The notes under the pieces are model-generated. The model made no database searches, was not told the DNA's origin, and worked only from the letters and a program-made list of their open reading frames with translations. Positions 49,033 through 61,799 of a stretch of 64,000 nt of DNA are shown in pieces. Location: assembly GCF_003265705.1 (NCBI RefSeq), contig NW_020312859.1:4420380-4484379 (forward strand), read 5' to 3'. Each line of letters begins with the position of its first letter. Position 1 is the stretch's first letter. This DNA is from Callorhinus ursinus. Taxonomy: Eukaryota > Chordata > Mammalia > Carnivora > Otariidae. Position numbers and translations under genes: made by a program.

Positions 49033-49410
49033 TTTACTTTTTAATTTTACTTTCCTATTTTTTGGTTTTGTATTTTATGATAATAATGGTCCACAATGGG
49101 TTGGAAACAACAACCACTACAATGGCAATAATAGTCACTTTTATTGAAGGTAGTTCGAAAAGTATAAATAGAATATGTCACAGAGTTAACCCAACCAAGC
49201 GGTGAGGAGACTAGGATATTCATCCAATAACTTCCTGTCTTTCATTGCTTGAAGGATGTTTTTAGGGACATTAAGTCTCTGAGACTCCTTGCTTGCCCTG
49301 TGCGGAGACCATGTTTGCTTTCACAGCCTTCAGGTAGAGTAGCAAGTGTTTTGCAGTAAGCACTAGTGTATGGGCAGGGCACCAACAGCATCTGCTACTA
49401 AGTCTGTAGG

Positions 49411-49530
49411 GTTTTTTCTCAGCTTTATTGAGGTGTACTTGATAAATAAAATTGTATATATTTAAGAAGTACAACAGCATGATTTAACATACATATACAT
49501 TGTGAAATGATTACCACAGTCAAATTACTA
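49411..49530 (-). mobile_element. Old L1M 3' end, antisense
   Basis: ctcagctttattgaggtgta, then cttgataaataaaattgtat and cattgtgaaatgattaccac is the reversed 3' end of an L1M element. Confidence 0.8.
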
Positions 49531-49534
49531 AGTC

Positions 49535-50580
49535 TGTCTTTCTCTAGAAAAGATCTGATAAATTTGACTACATTAAAATTAATAACTAATTTTTATCCAA
49601 AGGTAGCATAAAGGGAAGGGAAAACACAAACTGAGAGAAGATTTTTATAGCACACATAGCCAATAAAAGGATCAGTAACAAGAACATACAAAGAACCTCT
49701 ACAAATCAATAAGAAAAGGACAATAATGTTCAACAAACATTAAAGATACTCAGCCTCTTTAGTAAATAGCTAAAAGCAAATAAAACCTCAATGAAGTGTT
49801 AGTTCATGCTTACTAGATGGTCTAGAATTTTAAAATCTGATGGTACTAAATGTGTGTAAGGATTTAGAAATGTAGGAGCTTTCAGAATATTGCTGAAGGG
49901 AGTATAAATTGTTACCGCCACTTTGGAAAACAATTTGACTTTACTCAGTAAAGCTGAAGACGTTTATGACCCTTAGTCTACCTAGCCTATTCCCAGGTAC
50001 ACCTGAGTGAAATCTTATAAATATTGAACTGAATGTCCAAAAATATTCATAGGAGCTGTGTTCTAAAATAGCTCCTCTGAGATGTAGCCCTATCATCCAT
50101 CTATAGTACATCTCACCATCTCCTAAATGACAAAATAAGAGTATATTCATAAAATGAATGAAATAAAATTACATGCATCAACATGGATGAATCTCAAACA
50201 ATGTTGAGTGACAAATGCAAATCATATAATACAAATATTCAGTTTCATGTATATATAAAGAAAACCAGAAGAAACGAAATGATGTCTTGGGATACATGTA
50301 TATATTTATAACTCCAAATAAAAATAAAGAGAATGATTAACATAAAATTCAGGTTAGTTACAAGATTGAGTGTTTTTTGTTTTTTGTTTTTTGTTTTTGG
50401 AAGGTGGAGAGAGAAGTCAGCAGTATGGGACACACAGGGTGCTTTAGTGAAACAGTGATGTTTTATTTCTTAGAGGGGATAGTGGGTACATGTGTGTTCA
50501 CTTCATAATTATTTTATAAACTATACATTTATTACTTGTACTTTGGCTTATGATAGATTTCACAAGAAAAGCTTTTAAAT
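49535..50580 (+). mobile_element. Old L1, ORF2 C-terminal part and 3' UTR, sense
   Basis: Ordered remnants are gatctgataaatttgacta, ggagtataaattgttaccgc, catggatgaatctcaaacaa and a final ggtacatgtgtgttcacttc. It probably continues the L1 seen at 45780..47360. Dead. Confidence 0.75.
50372..50399. repeat. (GTTTTTT)n short tandem repeat
   Basis: Four imperfect units of a 7-bp G-T motif within the old L1 3' UTR. Confidence 0.9.
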
Positions 50581-50599
50581 AGAGTCAAGAGTCATATGA

Positions 50600-52044
50600 A
50601 CAAAAGCAATAAAGTCCTAGGAATGCTATTTGTAAGAAATTTTAATAACATTTTTAAGGGAGGGACATACAATAAGAACATCAATAAGTGAAGATTTATA
50701 CAGCATTACTGGTGGGAGGACCTATTATAAAAAGGCATCATTTGTCCCTCAGAGAAGTGAAGAATACAATGTTCTGGTGGAACATTTTTGAAGTTTTGTA
50801 AAATTTTTCCAAAGCTCTTCTGGACAAACAAATGGGGAGTGAGAGCCCAGAAAACTTTGCAAAAGAAGAATAATAAAAGAAAGGAACTTTTTCTGTCAAC
50901 TCTTCAAACGTGTTATATGAGTAAGCAGAGAGATAACTGTCAGATCAGAGGCTGGGGCTCAGTGAAAGAGAACAGGGAACCACACAATACCTGTCAGCAT
51001 ATGTCAGCATAATCAAACATGCTAGGAAAATGGCATTTTAAATCACTGGGGAAAGTTCTGACCGGTCAATTAATTGTCCTAAGAAAACTGTAAAGAACTG
51101 TAGTTAGATTTCTACTTTGTGCAATGTATGAAATACATTCCAGATGGATTCAGGAGTTAGGTTTAAAAGGAAAGTGGGGATAAATCAAGTCGGAGAACAT
51201 ACAGATGACTATTCTTCCGATCTGGGGTGAGAAAGAGAATTTGCTCCAAACTGGAATCAGGAGGAGAACACGTTGCCTGAGTGCTAACAGCTTGATATTC
51301 ACACTCACAGCCTCCCCTGGATAGACCCTTGTGAAAACCGGCATCTGCATTTCTCCATTCAGCTCACTTTGCCCCTCTTAAAGCTCCTCTAAATTCCTGA
51401 CTCTTAGTAGGTGGTTTCACCCTCGCTTCTCAAGAAGGTGGAGCCCCAAGGACACCTCAACTCTCCTCTCCAAAGCAGCTGCACATTTTCTTGTCTTCTC
51501 TCACAAGGGGGAAGGTGCTTTCTCTCCACCCACCGAGATTCCTGCCTTTTTAGGACAGGACCACTCCAGTCATTTCCTGTCCTTTTTGCTCTTCTACCTC
51601 TTACTTCAGTTTTGGATTTTTCCTGGTCGCCTGTGATTCTCCCATAACATCTCCTGCCTTGGGGGGGGTGGGGCGCTGCTGTGGTCCATAGTCCATCCCT
51701 GCTCTTCCTGCATTCCTGCCCCTCACGGCCCAAATAGCTGACTTGAGTGGGCACAGTCCCTTACCTTTGGCTCTCTTCTCCGTCCACAGCAGGAGAGCTG
51801 AGAGGCCAGCTTTCCCCCTCAGTTACTCTCAGGTAGGTCACAGGTAACCTTGAAGACAGTACATTCAGTGGGCAAATTGAAGCTCACAGTTTCCATGACT
51901 ATCCAGCCACATCCGTCACTGCAAACCAGTCCCTTCTAGATCCCTCTTTGACTGCTTCCATGACAGCCCCCATTCCTGGTCCAGAGGTTCCTCTCTGAAC
52001 ATGGTTTCTTAGTTTCCCAGTTTCTTTGTTTCCTTTTGATCGTT
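50600..52044. other. Single-copy intron DNA
   Basis: No gene seen. The frames at 51404..51754 and 51411..51647 overlap on opposite strands and show no domain. Confidence 0.5.
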
Positions 52045-52059
52045 AAGATGTAGTTCCTC

Positions 52060-52254
52060 GGGGCGCCTGGGTGGCTCAGTCGTTAAGCGTCTGCCTTTGG
52101 CTCAGGTCATGATCCCAGGGTCCTGGAATCGAGCCCCGCATCGGGCTCCCTGCTCCACGGGAAGTCTGCTTCTCCCTCTCCCTCCCCCCTGCGTGTGCCC
52201 CCTCTCGCTGTGTCTCTCTCTGAAAAAAAAATAAATAAATTTTTTAAAAAAAAA
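52060..52254 (+). mobile_element. CAN-SINE, near consensus, probably the youngest here
   Basis: ggggcgcctgggtggctcag head, body close to the arctoid consensus, tail of A and aaat units. The perfect target site duplication aagatgtagttcctc lies at 52045-52059 and 52255-52269. Confidence 0.96.
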
Positions 52255-52859
52255 AAGATGTAGTTCCTCTTGGCTTATTCCTGGACCTGCTTTTTTGGTT
52301 CCCCTCTAAGCTGTCACCCAACTGCTTATCTATCTAACTGCTATTCAGTGTTGCCATTTGGGTGTTCTACACACACCTCAAACGGAGCATCACAAAACCC
52401 ACCAGCTTCCTTTCCAAAACTAACCCTCCTGTAAGGATACCGTCTGTGAAAAGCACTCTTACCCACTCCAGGTATCTAAAACAGATGAGCTGGGGTCTTC
52501 CTTGAACATCGCTTCCCTGTTTCACCCTTATCCATCATCAACAAATCACATTCACTTAACAGTTGCAAATCTCCTACACCGTCTGCTTCTCTTCTATACC
52601 ACCATCACCACGTTGATGAATTACCATCCTTTCTCCCCAGGATGGCCTTGCTTCTTCCACTGTTGTCCTCACAAAGCAACCCACCACATTCCAACACCTA
52701 CCCTCTGCACTTTTGCCCTAGGAACTTTTACTAATCCATAGACTTTTATCTTCCACTTAGTATCCTGAGTTGCCAGACTAGATTTTCTCTGCTTGTTATA
52801 ATTCTCCTGATACTTTGTGCGCTTACCTCAAAGTCCTGATATTTGTGGCAAGGATGAAT

Positions 52860-53715
52860 AGATAAGGGAAAGCAATTAGAGATCTGACAACTTAGAAGCT
52901 TATAGATACCTAAAAGATTCAAGAAGCAAGTGAAAAACTGATAAAAATATTTGTAACCTATGCGAAGAGAAAAGTGTATGTCTTTAAAAACAGATTATAA
53001 TTACAAACTCATAAGACAACGATGGACAAAAATGAAGAGCCATAGAGGAAAATGAGAACAGGGTATAAAGAGCGTGTTCATAAAAGAATCAACGCAAATG
53101 GCCAATTAAACTGAAAAAAAAAATCTGCACTCTCCAGTTTTCTAAAAAGGATACACACACATACACTTAATTTTTTAAATAGGCAGTGTTGGCAAGGATT
53201 GGGAATAGTCATGTTCTTCTTTTGGGGAACACAGAATGGTACAAACTGTGGAAGGCAGTCTGACAGTACGTGTCAAAAGCCTTAAAAATAAAATAGTTCA
53301 TCTACTTGGGCTCGATAAATTAATTTCCAAGAATTTATCTTTGGGAGATCAGCAGAGTTTCATGAAAATACTTATTTATAAAAATTCTCATTGCAGTGTT
53401 ACTTATAATCATAAAAAATTCAAGCCAATTTTAATGCCCAGTAATAATGGTGACTATAATGGGGCATTAAAATGCATGGCCCCAAAGAACATTTAAGGAT
53501 TTTTAAAAATCTGTGTTTCGTTCAGTGATAAAAGAAGGTCACAACACAATATGTGTTTAATTTTTAAAAATATGTATATGCATAGGCATAAAAATACTGG
53601 AAAAATATCTCCAGTTATGGGGATTATGAGTGATTTTGTTCTTTTCTTTTTTTACCCTTTCTGTATATTCTTAATGTTCAACAAATTCTGTGTATCATGT
53701 CCATAATGAGAAAAA
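52860..53715 (+). mobile_element. Old L1/HAL1-like 3' region, sense
   Basis: ggccaattaaactg, ggtacaaactgtggaaggca, aagaatttatctttgggaga and ttctgtatattcttaatgtt follow an old LINE from ORF2 end to 3' UTR. 52270..52860 shows nothing nameable. Confidence 0.65.
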
Positions 53716-53774
53716 CTAAATATATTTTAACAATAGGGAACTGATTGCAACATATGGCCAAGACTATATTGAGA

Positions 53775-54005
53775 GGCATAGCGTGGTGATTAAGAGTATA
53801 TGCTTTGAAGCTCACAGACAGGTGTTCCATTCCCTCTTTACAACTTAAGAGCTGGATGACCTTGAGCAAGTTATTTAATTCTCTTAGCCTCAGTTCCCTT
53901 ATCAGCAGAAAGGAGATAATACATACTGGGCAGAGCTGTTTTGTGGCTTAAATGAAATAATGTATGTAAAATTCTGATCAAAGAGTAAGTGCTTAGTAAA
54001 AGTAC
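53775..54005 (+). mobile_element. MIR element, nearly full length, sense
   Basis: gcgtggtgattaagagtata, tgaccttgagcaagttattt, agcctcagttcccttatcag and agtgcttagtaaaagtacc make a nearly complete MIR. Confidence 0.9.
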
Positions 54006-54234
54006 CTGCTTTTATAATGCCAAAATACAAATAGATCCAGTAATGGTTTACATGAATTCATGATTCCCTAGGGGGTTATAGCTGGAAGTTTGGAAAATCA
54101 TTTATTTTATGGTTCAGCATCTTCCAGACTGTCATAATGATGCTGGAATCCAGCAGGAGGACGTTGCCCAAGAAAACTGACCTGGTTACAAAAGCAGCCT
54201 AGGAGAGGTTTTGCTCATTAGGGCAAAATGCTGG

Positions 54235-54335
54235 CATGGGTCATTTATTCACCTACTCGACCAAGCAGCAAATGGTTATTAAGCATCTACCGTGTGCCAG
54301 GCATTAGAGACTCAGCAGTGAGACAAACTAGCTGC
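54235..54335. mobile_element. L2-like fragment
   Basis: aagcatctaccgtgtgccag followed by gcattagagactcagcagtg is the L2 3' region. Confidence 0.7.
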
Positions 54336-54644
54336 CTTCTTGGAATGAGACAGACTTCTTGTAACTGGATTGAAGTTTCAAGACACATAGATCCTGTTGG
54401 ATTCAGGAATTAGGAAACTAAGGAATATTGGAGACAGCTTGACAGGGTCAGAAAAAATGGCAGTGAAGCTCACTTTTGCATTCCTCTGTTACCAATCCTA
54501 AGGCAAGAGTCTGATTCTAGAATCCCAACCGCTGGGGGTGCCGTCATCTACTGATGTCCTCCCTGTGCTGGTCAGTTTAATTCCAGATCAGCCTTGCTCA
54601 GTCTGCAAGATAAAAAGCCATTGACTATCCAGGAGAGGAGTTTG

Positions 54645-54862
54645 CAAACTATGGCCCAGGGGTCAACACCAGCCAGTGCCTTTTTTTTTTTAAAATAAAG
54701 TTTTATTAGAATGCAGCCACATCCATTTGTTTATGAATTGTCTGTGGCTGTTTTTCTGCCACAAGCACAAAGCTGAGCAATTGCAACAGGTACTGTATGG
54801 CCCACAGAGCCTAAAGTATTCATTATCTGACTCTTTATACGAAAGCTTGGCCAACTGCTCTT
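54645..54862. mobile_element. hAT-Charlie-type MITE, copy 4
   Basis: gcaaactatggcccaggggt, aataaagttttattagaatg, gtactgtatggcccacagag and ttggccaactgctcttc give a nearly complete copy. It ends only about 70 bp before the acceptor of the second PTPRT exon. Confidence 0.78.
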
Positions 54863-54914
54863 CTAGGTCAACAGGGCTGGGGAAATGGGATGGAAGGTGA
54901 CATCAGGTTCCTAA

Positions 54915-55097
<183 letters not shown>

Positions 55098-56522
55098 TGA
55101 AGTTGGTGAGTTCCTCCTGTGTGCAGAGCTCCATTGAGGGCATGAAGGTGAGTGAGAGACATAACTTACAGAGGTTTCTGACAATGTAGTGGGAAGGAAA
55201 CACAAGGACATACAGCTGAGCTGCTTGATAGCCCCAGTGACAAAGAAAACTGGACATACCACACATTGAAGTGTTTACTGATCTCTTGAGAAAGGAGCCA
55301 GCACTCAGAGAGGCAGACTGTCCCAGCAGAGCCAAGAAAACCCCCACTTGGCAAACAGTAGTGACAGTTCAGTTTGTCTGGAAAACCACAGTGCTCACAT
55401 GTTGCTCATCCTACACCTGTCGGTTTCTGGGCTTCCGGAATAATCCCAGTGTCATTCTCTACCCTGGGGCTGCATGATTCTTGAGCCTTAATATCGCTCT
55501 GTGACTACAGCATACTTTGTTGCTGCTTGGGTGATGGTGTCCGAAAGCCCCCTCCCAGCAGTAGCAGGGCCTTATCAAGTCAGAGGTGGAGCAGAACCTC
55601 TTCCAGCAGGAAGGCACCCATCAAGCCAACACAACGTGGCTTCCTGAAAACTTTCAAATCTAGAACAAAGTGTGTAGAAGTCCATTGAAAAACAAACACA
55701 AACAATAAAACTTCAATAAGGCGGATGGAGCTGAATTCTAGTACTGAGATACAGTCAAGGTTGACTCTCCTCCCACCCCGCATATTCTGAGCCCCCCGGA
55801 GACTGTGCATGGGCTGCGGTGGAGAGCTCAGCAGTGCAGAGGTGCAGAGGGAAGAGTGGAAGCCAGAGCTGCAGGGATGGAGCCCATCGTGCTGGCCGTG
55901 CCTCTACGGTCTCATGTGACTTCCTACAGTTCTTCCTCTCTCCAGGCCTGCTTCCTCCCCTGCAAAATGGGAGTGGAGATGGCTGCTTTAGGAGGGTTCC
56001 TCTAGAGGGTCTGAGGTGGGAAAGGTTCCAAGCATCCCCAGGCTGAAATGTACTGCAGACACTGAGGGCTCACGCAGGAAGTTCCTTAGAAGTATTGAGG
56101 TGTACTGAGAGTGAGCTGGGGAAGAATATCCCCACGTAAGGGAGGAAAGTTAAAGAGGATTGGTGAGGGAGAAATATTTAGGTGAATTTGATGGACACAA
56201 GAGCTCTCTAGAGAGACCTGGAAGGACCTCAGAGCTCTCCAAGAAAGGAGAACACCATCCATCATGTCCAGGTACTGAATAAAATGCCTTAGCTCACAAC
56301 ATCTATCAAAAGAAGAGCTGTCTAATGCTCCATCTTGGGACACGTGGTTTGGAGAAGCTTCCTTTCTGGGGAACCCACTAGAGGAGGGAGGGACCATATT
56401 GACCATGTCCAGGACATGTTCAGTAGTACGTCACTGGGGAAGAGAGGGACTGGATCCTTAACTGAAACAAAGCCCCATCATTCCAAAGCTACCTGTCATT
56501 CTTTGTGAAGCAGATGCTGCAA

Positions 56523-56523
<1 letters not shown>

Positions 56524-56565
<42 letters not shown>
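56524..56565. repeat. (CA)21 microsatellite
   Basis: 42 bp of perfect CA, likely length-variable. Confidence 0.97.
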
Positions 56566-56568
<3 letters not shown>

Positions 56569-57599
56569 GAAATAGACATCTACTGTGTGTGGCAACCTGT
56601 TCTTTGTAAAGCAGAGGGAAGGGACCCAGAACTTAGGGAGTTAAGTTGCTTGGTACTATTACGTAAATGGCTCTATATGCCAGATGTTCGCGATTTTGGG
56701 AATTCACAGGCCAGTAACATTTCAAAAGGTTTGGAGGACCGACATACAGTTCTTTACCATTTTTTATTAACATCATTTCATAAAAGACATCATTTCAAAA
56801 ATACAGAAAGGACATAATTTAAGAATAAAAGGCAGTCCTTCAAATTGAATAAATTTAGCTTTATGAATAACTCATGAGTCTCCTTATTTTCTCTCTTTTT
56901 GCCTTGAATTGAGGACAAGTTTGTCCTGAAAAGGCCCTAGTCCTTGTGCCTAGCTGCACTTGGAAACCACTGGGCTGGGTCATGTGGCAGGTGGAGTCCT
57001 AGCCCTGCACAGACCGACTTCTGCCTTGGGAGCAGTATACTTCTTCCTCTAATGGGATGTACCCTGGGCTGGGTTGGGAAACCCACTCGTGCCATTCTAT
57101 GAGGAGAAGAGAGGAATAGATGGAGAGAGAGCAAGGGAGCAAGCCCAGCTGTGAGGGGCATGCCCTGTTTGAGCAGCAGCTCCTTGAAGTTGAGGGCTCG
57201 TTGTATGGCACACTCTCTGGAGCTCTGGGCACCAAGGTGGGCACAGATTAGGGGAGTGTTCCCTTCTTTTCACTTGTGTGTGAGCCCCGAACCTTGTGTG
57301 TTTTCAAAGACCAGTCATGGGGGATGCTGGCATTTCTGGGATGGGCTGTCCTGGACAGAGCTCTGGTAAGACACCTTCAGATAGATTTTTGGCTGCTCTC
57401 TGGGCTGTGATTACAGAGAGCCAGAGATGGAAGGCTGTAGCCGTGTGACTTGTTTGTGAGCTCAGGGGGGGGGGATCATCTTTTGGGAGTATGCTAAGCT
57501 TCTTGGATGTTGCTGTGAAAGGAGCCAGGGAGGTCGTGGGCTGAGGTCATTGTATTTTGAGCATAAATGTGGCTGTGACCATGAGCTTCACAAGCTAGT

Positions 57600-57755
57600 G
57601 GGGCCTCAGAAGGTAAGAATGCCGGCTTTTGAAGTCCAACAGCCTAGTTCTCAACCATAGCTCTACCACTTGCTTGCTGTGTAACCATGGGCACATCAAG
57701 TAGCCTCCTGTTTAATGCTGTATTTGGCATTTAGAAATAGCATCAGTAAATGTTA
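57600..57755 (+). mobile_element. MIR element, sense
   Basis: taccacttgcttgctgtgta and accatgggcacatcaagtag, then a diverged core, fit a MIR. The following 57765-57835 looks like the reverse of another MIR core. Confidence 0.7.
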
Positions 57756-57884
57756 GCTCTCACAGTACATGAAGATAAGGAAATTGAAACTCAGGTCAAG
57801 TGTGGAGACCAAGGTCATAGAGCTGAGGTGGCAAATTTGTGGGTCCTGAATTCAAGTGTGGTTGCCTTGCCCCTTACTCGGTGA

Positions 57885-58035
57885 GGTCCATGGACCGGCA
57901 GCATTGGCATTACCTGGGAACTGGTTAGAAACACAGCATCTGAGGCCCCACCAGACCTCCTAAATCAGAGTCTCCATGTTAGCAAGATTCCTGGGTGGTT
58001 CACATGGGCATGAAACTTGGATAAGCAGTGCTCTA
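57885..58035. mobile_element. MER5A/MER20-like hAT MITE
   Basis: tccatggaccggcagcattg, ttacctgggaactggttaga and aggccccaccagacctccta are the signature of MER5A/MER20 elements. Confidence 0.75.
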
Positions 58036-58789
58036 GACCACACCACTCTTTAGAAAATTTCAGCAACTGATAAGAGACTCTCCGCCTAAGCAGAGAGATG
58101 GGGGGGTCCCTTCCATGCTGGGCTCAACCCATTCCTGCCTCAGATCATAAGCAGGAGACCTTGCTTTTAAAGACATTTATAACAGAGTTATGTGTTTATG
58201 AGGCAATTTCCAAATTTAATTAGATGAAACCAATTTGATTTTTAAAAATCAGGTTCTGGTTGTAATTTCTAGAGAAGAACCCATAAATTACAAATCACCC
58301 TCTTCTGGTCTCAAACAGTATATTTTGTGACAAAGAAAAATAGGATAACACAAATAGAAGAGAAATCTAGGATTCTCTCTACCTTCCTATATATAATCTT
58401 GGACTTGGCAAAGTCAAAAGCCAAGAAAAGGGGCAGTGGATGTAGTAAAGAAAGGGTTATGACTATGTGAATATTGTCCATATTATTCAGTGCAGTAGGT
58501 TCAAGTAAATTTAAAAAATTAAATTTCCTTCCCCATGAGTCTAAGTCACAATGTCTGGGTCTATCCTTGGACAGTTCTGCCAAATCTGAGTGGCTTTGAT
58601 TATGTCTCATTCTGTCTCTGGGCTTAGTCCCCTCTTTGTAATATGAAGGTGCCAGATTATTCCAGGCTTCAACTGGGTAAGAATCAAGAGAAAAATAAAT
58701 CCATGTCAAACCCATAAAATTAAAGGTTTATATCTCATTTTGGAGTTGCTCTGCTATTGAAACTTTGCCTGTGGCCAGAGTCTTTGAAC

Positions 58790-59120
58790 ACAAAGCAGTG
58801 GTGACACTTGAAGAAAAACAGCTAATGCAAAGGCCCTGGGGTAGGAATGACTTTGGCATGTTTAACAAATAGGAAGAAGGTCAGAGTGACTAAAGCTTCA
58901 GAGCATGGGTGATGATGATGAGACCGTGGGGGAAGTGTGTGGGCAGGGTCAGGTTGTGCAGGGATTCTAGAGTTTGTGCTTTATCCTTAGAGAAATAGAA
59001 AGCCCTAGGAGAATTTTAAGTAGAGGAATGAAAGAATCAGATTTATATTTTTTCAAAGATCGCTCGGCTTTTATGTGGCTAATGGACTGTGGGTACACAG
59101 GCATCTTGGAGACATCTGGA
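58790..59120 (+). repeat. Ancient interspersed repeat, family uncertain
   Basis: caaaggccctggggtaggaa, gtttgtgctttatccttaga and ggaatgaaagaatcagattt resemble a widespread old mammalian repeat (read in genomes as agtgacatgatctgacttat). I cannot name the family with confidence. 58040..58790 shows nothing nameable. Confidence 0.5.
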
Positions 59121-59654
59121 AAATGTGCCAGAGGCAAGGACATTTCCATTACCTATGATATTGCAATGAGGGCTCAGCTCTTTACTGGAAGATCTTGTAC
59201 CCAGGTAGAAGATGCAAAAGCTTTGTCACATCTGCCTCTTTCCTGCTGCTAACTTGGTCTTTGATGCCTTTCTTTCAGTCAGGAGTTCTTATTTAGATGC
59301 ACTCCCTGGAGCCATGGACCATGAGACCCTGGACCTCCCTTCCCTAAGGAACAGGAGTCTAGCCCTGTCCCTAATGCCCCTTTGAGGCTGTGAAACGGTC
59401 TAATTCTCCAGCAGTTATGACCTCTCTCCCTGCCCACCGAAGTGGGAGCTCATGGTGCTCATTGGAGCGCACCGAAGCCAGCCTCACCTTCACTATGACA
59501 GGAGGCATTAGGGTGAATTAGACTCTGGCCTGCAGATCCTTGGGGATTTGTACTTTAGTGGGACATACACAGTGCGCCTCTGTGATTGGTTTCCTAACAA
59601 AGTGACACATAGTGCCCAGGGTTGGGTAATGTCAGAGGCCTCATCTCCACAAAC

Positions 59655-59780
59655 CAACAGATCAACATCAGACATGCAGAGTCTCAGGCCCCAGCCCAGA
59701 CCCACTGAATCGGAGTCTGTGTTTTAACAAGCTCTCCCGATGATGCACGTACATATACAAGTGTGAGAAGCACTGGGCTA
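59655..59780. mobile_element. MER5A/MER20-like hAT MITE
   Basis: cagcccagacccactgaatc, ggagtctgtgttttaacaag and gtgtgagaagcactgggcta match the end half of MER5A-type elements. 59121..59655 shows no gene. Confidence 0.75.
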
Positions 59781-60139
59781 AGACATCTTACACGTTCACA
59801 GCTTGGACCCAGGAAGTTCTGCTTGATAAAAACACTGCAGGCCTTGAAGGAATAATCCTTCCATGTGGCCACTGAGTGAACGGAGTAATATCCCTGCTCA
59901 CGTGGGACCCGAGGGCTGAATAGCTTCATCAGGGATGTGGACATCAAGCCATTTCCATAGACTCTTCCAGAGCCCTGCTTGGGTTTGAACGAGATGGCAG
60001 GGTTCCCCTATCCAGGCCCCCGGTTGGCGTGGTCTCTCCCACTCTGTCTCCGCTCTTGTAAACAACACAACTCACCCAAAACAGACCATTGCAACTGCAG
60101 ACGGGTGCTTGCAGCCAGAATGGGGTCACAGAGGAAACA

Positions 60140-60500
60140 ATCCCGCCAGTTGTTTAAAAACTCTTCAATAAAATCCAGAGGCAAGCTGTTCGGAGTTCAT
60201 GAAAAACAGTAATCAATACGCGTTTCAATTCAATTAATTGTTCTCGTCTCTGTCCAAAAATAAAAATCACACAGTGTGAGGGAATTGGGCCAGAAGATGT
60301 TACACCAGCAACTGGGTTAACGAAGTGTGAAAATATTTAAAATTCAGACACGTGAAGCTTCCCAGTAAGCCTTGCTGTGGAGCACTCAGAATCACCAAGT
60401 TTCTAATTACAGTGTATAAATCTGAGAAGCTTAAAGGGAATGAGAGGACCCTAATGAGGCAGGAATGGGTGTCTTGATTATGCTAGAGTTGATTGACATT
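60140..60500. promoter_or_regulatory. Single-copy AT-rich block, candidate conserved non-coding element
   Basis: No repeat family recognised. The block contains several TAAT/ATTA homeodomain-type sites (tcaattcaattaattgttct at 60226-60245, tttctaattacagtgtataa near 60400). Function is only inferred from the absence of repeats and the motif content. Confidence 0.22.
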
Positions 60501-61021
60501 TATCTTGCAAGCTATTCTAGGTGCCTGGCGTTCAGAGTTAAATAAAACACAGACTTTGCCTCAATAAAACAAGGCGGCATTCCCATGTGGGAGCACTTTG
60601 AAAAGTGCGATAGGTCAGAGGGTTGTCAATGTTTTTCCAGCATACAGATGGCTGGATTTGATCTGAGCAAAAAGCAGAGGCTCCATCAGAGCGCATTACA
60701 GTAAGGCTGAGATTGGGAGGGATTCTGCCTGGGATTGGAGCACGCACACAGGGATGGAGCGAGGGGGCCAACTGCGGGCATGGGCCCCTGAGCAAGCTCC
60801 CACAGAGGGAGGCCCATAGGAGGTAGTGACGCAGCTTGGATGTTCAGGCACACCTTCCTTCTGTCCTTTGGCTTGGCCACAGTGGCCTCTTAGGGCTCCC
60901 TCTTGCCCAGACACACACATGGCTCTGGTCCACAGAAGGACAGTGGGGAGCGATGGAATGTGGTATACCTCATGAGCTGGAGGTGGTATAGGAGGAAGTG
61001 ACTAACACAGCCCAAAGCAAG

Positions 61022-61076
61022 AATTTGCATAATTCAGGCTGGATCTACATTAATTAGGACACACAATTTGCATAAT
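61022..61076. promoter_or_regulatory. Paired octamer (POU) motifs with a homeodomain site between
   Basis: The 12-mer aatttgcataat occurs exactly at 61022-61033 and 61065-61076, 43 bp apart start to start. It contains the octamer ATTTGCAT bound by POU factors. A TAATTA core lies between them at 61051-61056 (minus the first base). No transposon is recognised here. Activity is not shown. Confidence 0.35.
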
Positions 61077-61339
61077 GCGGGTGGTTATTGGGTATAACTT
61101 GAGCCAGGCTCTAACTAGGAAAAAAAAAGCTCTTCTTTCTTTTGAATTAAGCAAGAAATGTGGGAATCATTCATTCCTCCCCACCGGCCACACATCTCAT
61201 GCTCTAGTAAGTTTGATTGCTCCCCCTGCCAAAATAGACACAGGTTAGGTCACGTGGCCCCATCTTTACCACCACCCTGCTCTGAGCAGTCACCCGATGC
61301 CTGGATCATTTGAGGACCTCCCTACCCATCCCTTAACCC

Positions 61340-61740
61340 CCACTCACACTATTCCACTGCATGCTGCGGCCAGACAGATCATCTTAAAGGTAAATCCGAT
61401 CACATACCTTTCCTGCTTTGGCTTGGTCTTAACTTTGGGCCCTGAATGATCTGGCCCCTGCCTGCCTGCCTCTAATGTCATCCCCAGCCCCTCTTCCCCT
61501 TGCTTCTGTGTACCAGCCCCCCTGGCCTTCTGTGATTTTCTCAATCCCATCGCGTCCGCTCCAGCTCATGTGGCTTTGCAAATGTCATTTCTTCTGCCTG
61601 TAGCAGTTGTCACGTTATAGTTCTCACGACAGGCTCCTTCTTCTCATTCACCTCCAAGAGACATGTTCCCTCTCCCGTCCACTTCATCCAGCAACTTGCT
61701 TCTTTCTTCCCTACAATTTTCACAATCTGAACTCATGTTG
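61340..61740 (+). mobile_element. L2 LINE fragment, sense
   Basis: gccagacagatcatcttaaa, gaatgatctggcccctgcct, ggctttgcaaatgtcatttc and attcacctccaagagacatg follow the L2 3' part. Confidence 0.75.
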
Positions 61741-61799
61741 TTTGTGTGCTTTAGTGTCATCTGTGGGACCTAAATTTAGGCTCATAAGGGGGTGGGCCA

